Source: OM182 bacterium MED-G28
GTDB taxonomy: Bacteria; Pseudomonadota; Gammaproteobacteria; Pseudomonadales; Pseudohongiellaceae
Assembly: GCA_002457215.1 (NCBI GenBank)
Contig: NTJZ01000006.1
Coordinates: 1 to 64,000, forward strand
DNA: 64,000 nucleotides
Reading direction: 5' to 3'
Shown here: piece by piece, positions 19,802-27,640 of the stretch
Layout of the letters: each line of letters starts with the position of its first letter
How positions within the stretch are numbered: position 1 is the first letter of the stretch
Made by a program: the position numbers and the translations under genes
The notes under the pieces: model-generated
What the model saw: the letters and a program-made list of their open reading frames with translations, nothing else
What the model was told of the DNA's origin: nothing
Database searches by the model: none

Positions 19802-20917
19802 TCAGACCCGCGGCAATCGATAAACGCGCATCGCATTGTCGTGAAACATGGCTGCGCGTTCGTCGTTTGAGAATCCTACGGTCAGTTTTTTAAATTGATT
19901 CCAGAGGACTGTGTAGGAACAGGACAGCTTATCCACAGGAAAATTACTTTCGAACATGCAGCGGTCAGGCCCGAACTGATCGATAGTATATTTGTACCAA
20001 TCTCTGTTGGCGGTGAGCAATTCATCAGATGTTGGAGGCCTGCTCATCTCGTGCCATCCATAGCCGTTAACAACCATTTGAATCCCTCCAACTTTAGCTA
20101 CCACGTTGGGGCATTCCGCCAATTTAGCAACAGCAGTCTTCCAGGATTGAAATACTTCATTGCGACGGTCCGAATAAGAACCCACTCCAATCGGTCCGCC
20201 GAGGTGGTTGAAAATAATAGTTGTATCTGGGAAAGTTTTCGCCAGATCGGTTAAGTCAGCGATGTGCGTATGATAGAGCCAACCCTCGAATGATAGACCA
20301 TAAGTTCGCAGATGTGCGTAACCCTTGCGAAAGTCGGAATCTAAAAGTATATGCTGAGGAGCGTCCGCAGGCAGGTTAGGCAACACTGACCGATCCGCCC
20401 AAGCTGCGCGATGCCTTATTCCCCGAAACCGTTGCGGACTTGCTGCAATATGCGCTTCGAGCACAGGTGCAATACCATCTCCAAGTCTAAGATCTGCAGA
20501 ACCAACAATGCCAGTAGCAACTCGCATGTCACCATAACCTCCACTGGCACTTTTTGCGGCAATACCTTGCACAAACTCCGTCTCACCAACAACTTTCAAT
20601 TCTTCCGGACCATCTGCTCGATACATGGACGTGCATTCAACAAAAACTGTCTGTCGAACATTATGAGCTGCAGTGTCTTCAAGCAAATCTTCAAGCATGT
20701 AGCGATTGTTTGGCCGATCCCAGAAGTGATGATGTGGATCGATAATTGGAAGGTCAGGCTCAAGCGCAACTTCCTGGGTTAATTCAAGCCAGTCCGGCAT
20801 GACTTGGGCGTTTGCCGATTTCGAACTATACCCGGGCAAGATAGCACCAAGCGCAGCACCACTCGCGCCAAATAAACCTGCCTGTTGAATAAAATTGCGG
20901 CGTGTGATTTTACTCAT
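19802..20917 (-). CDS. Tat-exported amidohydrolase (amidohydrolase_2 / ACMSD-LigI-like)
   Basis: A metal-dependent TIM-barrel hydrolase, probably periplasmic. The N-terminus carries a twin-arginine signal TRRNFIQ (residues 5-11), then an Ala/Gly-rich hydrophobic stretch ending near ANA at 37. The first metal ligands are in IDPHHHFWD (H62-H64). Later barrel segments include FVECTSMY, GIVGSADL, IFNHLGGP and MFESNFPVDK, typical of the family that hydrolyses lactones or decarboxylates semialdehydes. The 371-residue length is normal including the signal. Export by Tat matches the Mo-hydroxylase it converges on, so both may act on the same pathway in the periplasm. The exact reaction is unknown. 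Confidence 0.87.
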   Translation of the reverse strand: MSKITRRNFIQQAGLFGASGAALGAILPGYSSKSANAQVMPDWLELTQEVALEPDLPIIDPHHHFWDRPNNRYMLEDLLEDTAAHNVRQTVFVECTSMYRADGPEELKVVGETEFVQGIAAKSASGGYGDMRVATGIVGSADLRLGDGIAPVLEAHIAASPQRFRGIRHRAAWADRSVLPNLPADAPQHILLDSDFRKGYAHLRTYGLSFEGWLYHTHIADLTDLAKTFPDTTIIFNHLGGPIGVGSYSDRRNEVFQSWKTAVAKLAECPNVVAKVGGIQMVVNGYGWHEMSRPPTSDELLTANRDWYKYTIDQFGPDRCMFESNFPVDKLSCSYTVLWNQFKKLTVGFSNDERAAMFHDNAMRVYRLPRV

Positions 20918-21147
20918 GACCTAGTTCCTAAAAGTTAATTCAGAGGGAAGCATAACGAATACAGTTGACTAGAGTAATACTTATTTTAGCTACTACTCAA
21001 TTAAGGAAAACGAGCTAGACCCGAGGGACGCAAGCATGACCTTCAAAGCCTAAACTCTTCCTCGAGCAGTCTATCTGATGGACCAAGGCTCTGCCTGGCC
21101 AAAGAATTTTATATAACCAGAAACTACTCAATTTTTGCGATGGTCTT

Positions 21148-23181
21148 TTATCGGGTATTGCGATTAGGGATTTCCGGATTCAAGGTTCTAACATGCTCAG
21201 CAATCGACCTGATCTCACTATCGGTCAAGTTACTTGAAAAAGGCGGCATATTCCCTTGTCCCCTGCTGATTATATCCGCTACATAACCGGTACCAAACGC
21301 CGCCAAACCCTCCAGCGGCATGCCATTGTGTCCTCCCTCGCCGCGACGTCCATGACAAAATACGCAAGAATTTTGGAATAAGGCCATACCCTCCGAATTT
21401 GCCAAGGGCGGGGTGATTTGTTCGAGTGCGATGGAAGTTTCTTCCTCCTCCTCCAGCAATCTAAACAACCACATGCTGTCTCCCCTATTAGATGCAGCCA
21501 GCAAATTACCAGCAGAGAACACGGCAATATATTGTTTACCCTCGTATTCGAATACAGAGGGAGGTGCATTAACTCCAGCATCGGTCATAAATTCCCATAG
21601 TTTGGTCCCGTCACGAGAATCCATCGCGGTAAATCGGCCGTCGTTGCGACCCGCAAACAAAAGATCTCCGGCAGTGGCAACGAGCCCGCTGTAACAGCGA
21701 CTGGACCAACGCTGAGACCATAACCTGCGGTTTGTCCGCAGGTCCATGGCGGCCACAACACCAGTAGTTGTAATTGGAGCAAAGCGCATGCTGCCACCAG
21801 TATAGCGGTCGCCGTTTTCCACCTGCTCAACATCAGTTCGAGTAGAATATGCAGCCTGGCGCTCACCAGCACAAACATACATAACACCTTTCCTTGGGTC
21901 TACAGTGCTTGGGGGCCAATTAGCCTCGCTGCGTCGTAGCAAAACCGGGTCTTTCCAAAAGGGAGTGAAGATATCTCCGTCGTTAACTAAATTAAATCCT
22001 TCTGGCGGTATGTCCAGAGTCTGAGTAACGAAAGCATCTCCCAATGGGTAAGGCTGAGTAGCAGCTGTAGCCTGACGAGGTTCTTGGGGCACAGCTCGTT
22101 CTTCAATACCGACTAGGGGCTGCCCATTAGTTCGATCAAGAATATACACCCAACCTGTCTTGCCTGCTTGGGCTAGACCCTTGCGCATTACCCCTTCATA
22201 GTCCAGATCAAAGAGAACGACTGGATTAGGTGCATCGAAGTCCCAGATGTCATGATGGACCTGTTGGAAATGCCAACGATACTCGCCTGTGTAAGCATCT
22301 AATGCGACGATCGAAGCGGTAAATAAGTTATCGCCAGCTCGAATCGCACCATTATAATCAGGCCCTGGATTGCCTGTAGAAAAATAGAGCATGCCTAGCT
22401 CAGGATCGACCGCTGGCGTGTGCCAAACTGTGCCTCCTCCAGTTTTCCATGCATCGTTGTCGGCGGGCCAAGAATCATAACCAAACTCGCCAGGCCCTGG
22501 CACCGTATAGAACGTCCACAATAAACTGCCGTCATCCGCACTATAAGCTTTTACCCGACCTCTGGCAGCGAATTCAGCACCAGCAAAGCCGCTGATCACC
22601 ATGCCATTGAAATACAGTGGTGCACTCGTGATCGTGTATCCCTCTTCCCAGGCTTCGGCCTGAATGGACCAAATTTCTTCTCCGCTGTCTTTATCCAGGG
22701 CTTTTAAAATTCCGTCCAACTGCCCTACAAAAATCTTGTCTTCGCCAAACCCAACCCCACGACTAGTCCAGCCACAGCACACAGTTGAAATCTCTTCTGT
22801 GAGGTTCGCCTGATTACTCCACAGCAGGTCACCGGTTTCAATGCTTAGAGCAAATACGTCGTCTGCTCCAGTAATGATATACATGACTCCTTCATAAATA
22901 AGAGGCTGTGCCTCGCCTGAATACTTTGCACCAACACCTGACCCCTCAAGATGTGTGCGCCAAACCGGACCCAGCTGATCGACATTAGTTGTATTAATTT
23001 GGGTCAGAGGAGAAAAATTTCGATTGTATAGATCCCCACCATTGGAAAGCCAGTCAGTGACTGGCAACTCCAAAAGGGTTTCAGCAGTGGGTCGCACCTG
23101 TGAAAATTCTGCCGCGATTGTGTTACTAAAATAAACCGCTAACAACAACCCAACCAGAAAGGTGGACTTTAATTTTTTCAT
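21148..23181 (-). CDS. PQQ-dependent quinohemoprotein alcohol dehydrogenase with C-terminal cytochrome c
   Basis: Oxidises an alcohol in the periplasm and passes electrons through its own heme c. A signal peptide is at 1-24. The eight-bladed propeller contains the vicinal disulfide C135-C136, the PQQ-contact E90, and WDFD at 313-316 with the likely catalytic D314 and an additional D316. The heme domain has CVFCH at 606-610 and a Met ligand in GNMPPF (M645). At 677 residues it is typical of type II enzymes. It is in line with the amidohydrolase (230-base gap) and the CMD-repeat gene upstream (74-base gap). PQQ synthesis genes are not in the window. Confidence 0.93.
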   Translation of the reverse strand: MKKLKSTFLVGLLLAVYFSNTIAAEFSQVRPTAETLLELPVTDWLSNGGDLYNRNFSPLTQINTTNVDQLGPVWRTHLEGSGVGAKYSGEAQPLIYEGVMYIITGADDVFALSIETGDLLWSNQANLTEEISTVCCGWTSRGVGFGEDKIFVGQLDGILKALDKDSGEEIWSIQAEAWEEGYTITSAPLYFNGMVISGFAGAEFAARGRVKAYSADDGSLLWTFYTVPGPGEFGYDSWPADNDAWKTGGGTVWHTPAVDPELGMLYFSTGNPGPDYNGAIRAGDNLFTASIVALDAYTGEYRWHFQQVHHDIWDFDAPNPVVLFDLDYEGVMRKGLAQAGKTGWVYILDRTNGQPLVGIEERAVPQEPRQATAATQPYPLGDAFVTQTLDIPPEGFNLVNDGDIFTPFWKDPVLLRRSEANWPPSTVDPRKGVMYVCAGERQAAYSTRTDVEQVENGDRYTGGSMRFAPITTTGVVAAMDLRTNRRLWSQRWSSRCYSGLVATAGDLLFAGRNDGRFTAMDSRDGTKLWEFMTDAGVNAPPSVFEYEGKQYIAVFSAGNLLAASNRGDSMWLFRLLEEEEETSIALEQITPPLANSEGMALFQNSCVFCHGRRGEGGHNGMPLEGLAAFGTGYVADIISRGQGNMPPFSSNLTDSEIRSIAEHVRTLNPEIPNRNTR

Positions 23182-23255
23182 GGTTATTACTCTTTATTTA
23201 ATCTCAGTAGCATTTAGCTTGAGCTAATCTCGGTTCCTTTGGTCCATTTCTAACT

Positions 23256-24341
23256 TTAATCAGGCAGTGGCATGCCCCGTTCCTGCAACACCCCCACAAA
23301 AACCCGAGAAGCATTAACCCCAGACGGAAAACCCGAATACAGTGTCACCTGGGCGATCAACTCTGCGATTTCCTGTGTCGTCAGGCCATTATCCAAACCA
23401 CGCCGCAGATGCACCCGCAATTGATCAGTTTGGTAATTGCCGAGGGTCACAGCGATGGTGGCCAGACTCCGGTCTCGAACTGACAATTGTTCGCGAGTCC
23501 AGGTTTCTCCGTAGACCAAACCATCTATCAATACGTCGAGATAGGGAGCTGCGGGGAAACGCTCATCTCCCATAGGCAGACCCCTGGCCTCGAACACTTC
23601 GGCAGTAACTCGAGCTGCATTCACTCCGGTGGGAAAGCCGGAATAAAAAGTCACATGGGTGATTATTTCGCTAATCTCTTCCTGCGTAACACCATTATCC
23701 AATGCCCGCCCCACGTGATAGCGTACTTCACTAGAGGCATAAAGAGCCGTACCAACAGCCACGGTAATCATGCTGCGATCACGAGGCGACAACTCATTGC
23801 GCTCCCAGGTTTCAGCATAAAGGACCTGGTTAAGTAGATCCCGCAGGTAGGGGGTTTGCGGATATGCACTTGGGAACTCCAATTCAGGGTCTACCGGTGG
23901 CTGGCGTGAAGAGGCCCCAGGTGGCTGAGTAGGCAGGCCTCGTTCTTCAAAAACCTCTGCTGCAACCCGAGCTGCATTCACGCCGGTCGGAAAACCCGAA
24001 TACCAAAGGACATGCCCAATGATTTCCGATATCTCAGCTTGAGTTACGCCATTGTCAAGAGCTCGCCCCATATGCAAACGCAACTCGTTAGTGGCATAAA
24101 GCGCCTGATTCACAGCGACAGTAATCATGCTACGATCCCGGGATGACAAGCCGGAACGTTCCCAGATGTCGCCGTACACATAGGTGTTGCGTATCTGTCC
24201 CAAGTAAGGAGCCGCATCATAGGCTCCGGGCGGTGGCGGTGGTTGCTGCGCAAATGCTGTTGCACAAAGTAATGGAGCAGCAAGTGCCGCCAATAACCGG
24301 AGGTGAACTTTTAGATTTAAGATAAATTCTAGATTCAGCAT
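23256..24341 (-). CDS. Exported protein with three tandem carboxymuconolactone-decarboxylase-like repeats
   Basis: A signal peptide (cleavage near AFAQQ, residue 31) precedes three repeats of about 90-100 residues, each starting PYL and carrying the pattern W-x-R-x3-L-S-x-RDRS, then R-x-H-x-x-R-x-LDNG, and ending YSGFP-x-GVNA-x-RV. They span about residues 45-140, 160-255 and 265-358. The repeats match the CMD/AhpD-like fold but have no CxxC, so a peroxidase role is unlikely. The conserved His of CMD enzymes is kept in all three. CMD proteins are normally cytoplasmic single-domain hexamers; export and triplication are unusual, and the three repeats may form a pseudo-trimer. It precedes the PQQ dehydrogenase on the same strand. 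Confidence 0.88.
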   Translation of the reverse strand: MLNLEFILNLKVHLRLLAALAAPLLCATAFAQQPPPPPGAYDAAPYLGQIRNTYVYGDIWERSGLSSRDRSMITVAVNQALYATNELRLHMGRALDNGVTQAEISEIIGHVLWYSGFPTGVNAARVAAEVFEERGLPTQPPGASSRQPPVDPELEFPSAYPQTPYLRDLLNQVLYAETWERNELSPRDRSMITVAVGTALYASSEVRYHVGRALDNGVTQEEISEIITHVTFYSGFPTGVNAARVTAEVFEARGLPMGDERFPAAPYLDVLIDGLVYGETWTREQLSVRDRSLATIAVTLGNYQTDQLRVHLRRGLDNGLTTQEIAELIAQVTLYSGFPSGVNASRVFVGVLQERGMPLPD

Positions 24342-24486
24342 GACATGCCCTGCCTTTTTAGCCTGTTGTTTGTAGCTAACATGTTAGAGGTAGAAGCATT
24401 AAGAGTAAAAGGACTAGTGTAAAAATACAGCATTGCTTTTTAAGCTTACCCTTCTTGTAACCCTGTCTATTTTTGTTCTGGATCTC

Positions 24487-25251
24487 TTAAGCTGAATAAC
24501 CGCCATCAACCGGTAGTGACTGACCTGTGATATAGCCTGCATTTTCTGAGGCAAGAAAGACTACAGTGTCAAACAACTCTGCCGGTGCGCCAGCTCTTGC
24601 CAAGGGTACCTGCTGCATCCACTGATCAAGAATGCCTCCCGGCGGTGAATCTATTTCCTGTGATAGACCAATCGCAATCAAACCCACGGCAACACAGTTA
24701 GCGCGAATACCATGTTGCCCTTCTTCACGGGCAATTGCAGTGCACAGATGCTGCACGCCCGCTTTTGGAATCGAAGAGAGACCATCGGTACTGATGTACT
24801 TGTGAATCGCCGCAGTCGTCAGAGCGGTAATCGATCCACCACCGCCTTCGCGAAGCGCAGGTACGCATGCGCGTACAACGTGATAGAAACCTTTGATATC
24901 AGTGTCTAGTGTTTTGTAAAAGACATCCGGATCTGCATCCATGATCGGTAAGATGTGCAAAAACGGGCCAGTTGCAAACACTACTGAATGAATACGACCA
25001 AACTCTTCACAGGTTTTTGCAACAAAATTTTCAACCTGATCTAAATCGAGCAGATCTACGCACTCTGCCATACCCCGCTGAGCATTCGCTTCCACCATCG
25101 CAATGTTCTTTTCAGCCGCTTTCTTATTGGTGAGGTAAGTAAACGCAACATCCGTACCGCTTTTGCTTAGTAAGTCCACCACTCCTCCACCAAGCCCGCC
25201 GGATCCTCCGAAAACAATCGCTGCCCCGTCTGGAAATCTGTAGTTATTCAT
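24487..25251 (-). CDS. SDR-family protein with altered catalytic residues
   Basis: A 254-residue Rossmann-fold short-chain dehydrogenase. The cofactor loop GGSGGLGGG is at residues 15-23 and the C-terminal AGYITGQSLPVDGGYSA is standard. The usual Tyr-x3-Lys is here SSIPK, so Ser stands at the Tyr position, and the catalytic Ser position is Thr. Either the family uses another residue (a Tyr lies 11 residues before the Lys) or it is not a classical reductase. The start is ATG at 25251 with AGAGG upstream. It is last in the minus-strand run SDR-TetR-hydrolase-SDR, 48 bases after the hydrolase. The substrate is unknown. Confidence 0.82.
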   Translation of the reverse strand: MNNYRFPDGAAIVFGGSGGLGGGVVDLLSKSGTDVAFTYLTNKKAAEKNIAMVEANAQRGMAECVDLLDLDQVENFVAKTCEEFGRIHSVVFATGPFLHILPIMDADPDVFYKTLDTDIKGFYHVVRACVPALREGGGGSITALTTAAIHKYISTDGLSSIPKAGVQHLCTAIAREEGQHGIRANCVAVGLIAIGLSQEIDSPPGGILDQWMQQVPLARAGAPAELFDTVVFLASENAGYITGQSLPVDGGYSA

Positions 25252-25299
25252 CCAAAAACCTCTTAGTCACTAATTGGAAATTCAATTATTGTTTTTAAT

Positions 25300-26106
25300 T
25301 CAAATACACTCGCTTATGAATTCAAGCAGCAGTTGGTTGTAGGCCGATGCATCTTCCATATGAGGTGCATGACCACAACCTGCAAATTCATGTTTACGTG
25401 CATTCTTGTTCAGCCTCACCACCGATCGCGGTATGTTCGGGTCCACAACCACATCTTCAGTACCAACGCAGGAGAGTATCGGGCAGTCGAGATTAGCAAG
25501 AATGGAACGCTGATCAAGTGTACCTAATGCTGCCAACGATGCCCCTGCTGCAGGTGAGCCATCCATGAATATTTGCCAGATCCAGCGCAGGGTAGAATCA
25601 CCAAGAGGTCTAGCAGCTATCCCCTGGGTTAACCCCCATAGAAATTCAGCGCGGTTGCCCTCTATTGCCTCCATGGTCTCGGCCATCGCAGACTCTTCTC
25701 CGCCATACGGGAAGTCGGGCTTCTTTAGATAAGTTGGCGTAGCACCACAGGTGAGTAATACACCGGCACAACGTGCACCAAGCTCATGAGCTGACTGCAC
25801 AACAACAGAACCACCAAGTGACCAACCGTTTAACACAATCTTCGCAAGCTTTAGATGATCTGCCAGCGCGGTCACGTCACCTGCAATCGCTTCGATTGAA
25901 AAATCAGAAAAATCCTTGTCAGATAATCCACAGCCGCGGTGATCAATTGACACCACTCGATGCCCTGCTGCACGAATTGCATTAAGGTTGAAATCCCAGG
26001 TTCGCAAACTTGCCCCCCATCCATGCACGAGCACAACTGCACTACCTCCCGCTCCATAATCTTCAAAATAGATGCGTCTGCCCGCGTCACGCTCCAGATA
26101 GGCCAT
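25300..26106 (-). CDS. Alpha/beta hydrolase
   Basis: A cytoplasmic hydrolase (268 residues) of the lactonase/esterase/C-C hydrolase type. The oxyanion region is HGWG (28-31), the nucleophile elbow GWSLGG has S96, the acid is in GTEDVV and the His in GCGHAPHME near residue 249. I place the start at the ATG at 26106 because AGGAG lies just upstream; a TTG two codons earlier would overlap the TetR stop. It is nearly contiguous with the TetR gene and so co-transcribed. In this context a role in opening a lactone or ester made by the Baeyer-Villiger monooxygenase is plausible but not shown. Confidence 0.88.
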   Translation of the reverse strand: MAYLERDAGRRIYFEDYGAGGSAVVLVHGWGASLRTWDFNLNAIRAAGHRVVSIDHRGCGLSDKDFSDFSIEAIAGDVTALADHLKLAKIVLNGWSLGGSVVVQSAHELGARCAGVLLTCGATPTYLKKPDFPYGGEESAMAETMEAIEGNRAEFLWGLTQGIAARPLGDSTLRWIWQIFMDGSPAAGASLAALGTLDQRSILANLDCPILSCVGTEDVVVDPNIPRSVVRLNKNARKHEFAGCGHAPHMEDASAYNQLLLEFISECI

Positions 26107-26108
26107 GA

Positions 26109-26777
26109 TCAACTCCTGATACTTAGCAACTTTATAATAGCTTGCTCATAGTGGGAAAAAACTTCATCCAGATCTAGTGCCTTATCATCAACCAACCACT
26201 GATAGACCGTACCAAATATAAAGGAACAAAATTGCACGGCGAACTGCTCTGGATTAATTGTACAGTCGATGTCACCGCTCTCGATGCCCTCACGAATCCA
26301 GCGAGTCGCATCTTTGCGATAGGCTAAGTGATTCGCAGCAAGTCGGGTCCGAATCTCAGACTTATGACCAAGGGATTCATACCATAAGATATACATCGCT
26401 CGCATGGTTTTAGACTCACTGCTGATGAAATCCTTTAATGCAATGATCGCAGACTGCACTGCTGATACTCCGGTTTTATTCTCAGTGTAATTGCCAAGAA
26501 AATTCTTCCATTGAGAATCAAAACGCAGAAAAAATTCAAGCAGAAAAACTTCCTTCGATCCAAAACGTGAGTTGGCAAGGCCACGGCTGTAACCCGCCAG
26601 TTCTCCGATCGCCTTAAGTGTGGTGCCTTGAGTTCCATGTTGACTAATCAATTTGATAGCTGCATCAAACATGCGCTGATCAGAGAGTGCTGTACGTTCC
26701 GCCTGAGTCATGCGCTCAGTTGTAGTTTGCGCGTCTTGATTCTGGCGATTGGAGATTAAATTCGATTTTTCCTTCAT
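26109..26777 (-). CDS. TetR/AcrR-family transcriptional regulator
   Basis: A 222-residue one-component repressor. The DNA-binding helix-turn-helix covers about residues 36-75 (FDAAIKLISQHGTQGTTLKAI, then GYSRGLANSRFGSKEVFL). The C-terminal part is a ligand/dimer domain with a long helix IREGIESGDIDCTINPEQFAVQF typical of the family. The gene lies in an operon, 3 bases after an SDR and about 2 bases before a hydrolase, so it probably regulates this operon and the divergent acyl-CoA dehydrogenase. The inverted repeat at 27520-27538 is a candidate operator. The effector is unknown. Confidence 0.9.
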   Translation of the reverse strand: MKEKSNLISNRQNQDAQTTTERMTQAERTALSDQRMFDAAIKLISQHGTQGTTLKAIGELAGYSRGLANSRFGSKEVFLLEFFLRFDSQWKNFLGNYTENKTGVSAVQSAIIALKDFISSESKTMRAMYILWYESLGHKSEIRTRLAANHLAYRKDATRWIREGIESGDIDCTINPEQFAVQFCSFIFGTVYQWLVDDKALDLDEVFSHYEQAIIKLLSIRS

Positions 26778-26780
26778 TGA

Positions 26781-27500
26781 TCAGCCCGGCAGCCCGAAAG
26801 TGCTCATCAGACCACCATCAACAGGAATAAATGCACCAGTCATATAACTAGCAGAGGCAACTGCGTGAACCACGTCGGCAATTTCTTTAGTCTCGCCAAG
26901 GCGGCCAAGGGGAATCATATTGCGCATTGACTCCATTGCTTTTTCTGAGAGACTGCTGGTCATGTCTGTAAGTACCAGGCCTGGGATCACAAGGTTGACG
27001 CGTATGCCGCGTTCTGCAAATTCAATCGATAATGCGCGAGTGAGGCCAGCCAGACCTGCCTTGGAACTGGCGTAAGCTGCGTCTCCGGGGAATCCTCGAA
27101 ACCCTACGACTGCTCCGATGTTTACTATGCTGGCATCTTGCTTAAGGTGTGGTTCCGCGGTGCGTATTACTTTTAATGCACCACTTAAATTGGTATCCAG
27201 TACCGCTTCCCAATCCTTGAGGTCCAAGCGTGAAGCCTTGCCACCCCGATGCAAGCCGGCATTGTTAACTACGACATCAATCCTTCCCCATACGGTAATC
27301 ACTTGCTCAACTGCAGCACGCAATTGGTTTTCATCACAGACATCAGCGGCAAGACTTAAAGAGTTTTCGTTGCTAACTTTTTCGGGATTTCGTGCCAAAA
27401 CAGCTACCCGATCTCCGCCGCACAAAGCTCGCTGAACGATGGCCTGACCGATACCGCGAGAACCGCCGGTAACCAGCCACACTTTTGTAGAATTCAACAA
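26781..27500 (-). CDS. SDR-family oxidoreductase, FabG-like, lacking the usual catalytic Ser
   Basis: A 239-residue classical-length short-chain dehydrogenase. The NAD(P)-binding TGGSRGIG is at residues 11-18, NNAG is in place, and the active-site Tyr-Lys are in YASSK. Thirteen residues before the Tyr, where the catalytic Ser should be, the sequence NIGAVVG places Ala (Gly just before). The C-terminal YMTGAFIPVDGGL is normal. It is the first gene of the minus-strand operon with TetR, divergent from the acyl-CoA dehydrogenase. Probable role: oxidation or reduction of a ring alcohol or ketone in the same pathway. Confidence 0.88.
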   Translation of the reverse strand: MLNSTKVWLVTGGSRGIGQAIVQRALCGGDRVAVLARNPEKVSNENSLSLAADVCDENQLRAAVEQVITVWGRIDVVVNNAGLHRGGKASRLDLKDWEAVLDTNLSGALKVIRTAEPHLKQDASIVNIGAVVGFRGFPGDAAYASSKAGLAGLTRALSIEFAERGIRVNLVIPGLVLTDMTSSLSEKAMESMRNMIPLGRLGETKEIADVVHAVASASYMTGAFIPVDGGLMSTFGLPG

Positions 27501-27519
27501 TCGGGCCTCCAGGAAAACG

Positions 27520-27544
27520 CTTGCTTGTGTCTAGCAAGTATAAT
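27520..27544. promoter_or_regulatory. Candidate TetR operator and overlapping divergent promoters
   Basis: In the 140-base gap between the SDR-TetR operon and the acyl-CoA dehydrogenase, an inverted repeat CTTGCT-N7-AGCAAG spans 27520-27538. A TATAAT on the plus strand follows at 27539-27544, and the minus strand reads TATACT over 27537-27542. An operator overlapping two back-to-back -10 boxes fits TetR autoregulation. The arms are only 6 bases, so this is tentative. Confidence 0.4.
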
Positions 27545-27640
27545 TCTGTAGACTACCAAGTCAACGGCTCGCTCGGCATGATGGGCTGATAAACCCGTAG
27601 AATAAAAATCCGCATACGAATATGACGCAAGGAACTTTCT

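Noticed and set aside
20411..20782. 123-codon plus-strand ORF inside the amidohydrolase
   Set aside because: Antisense to a complete gene; Cys/Asn-rich translation without domain.
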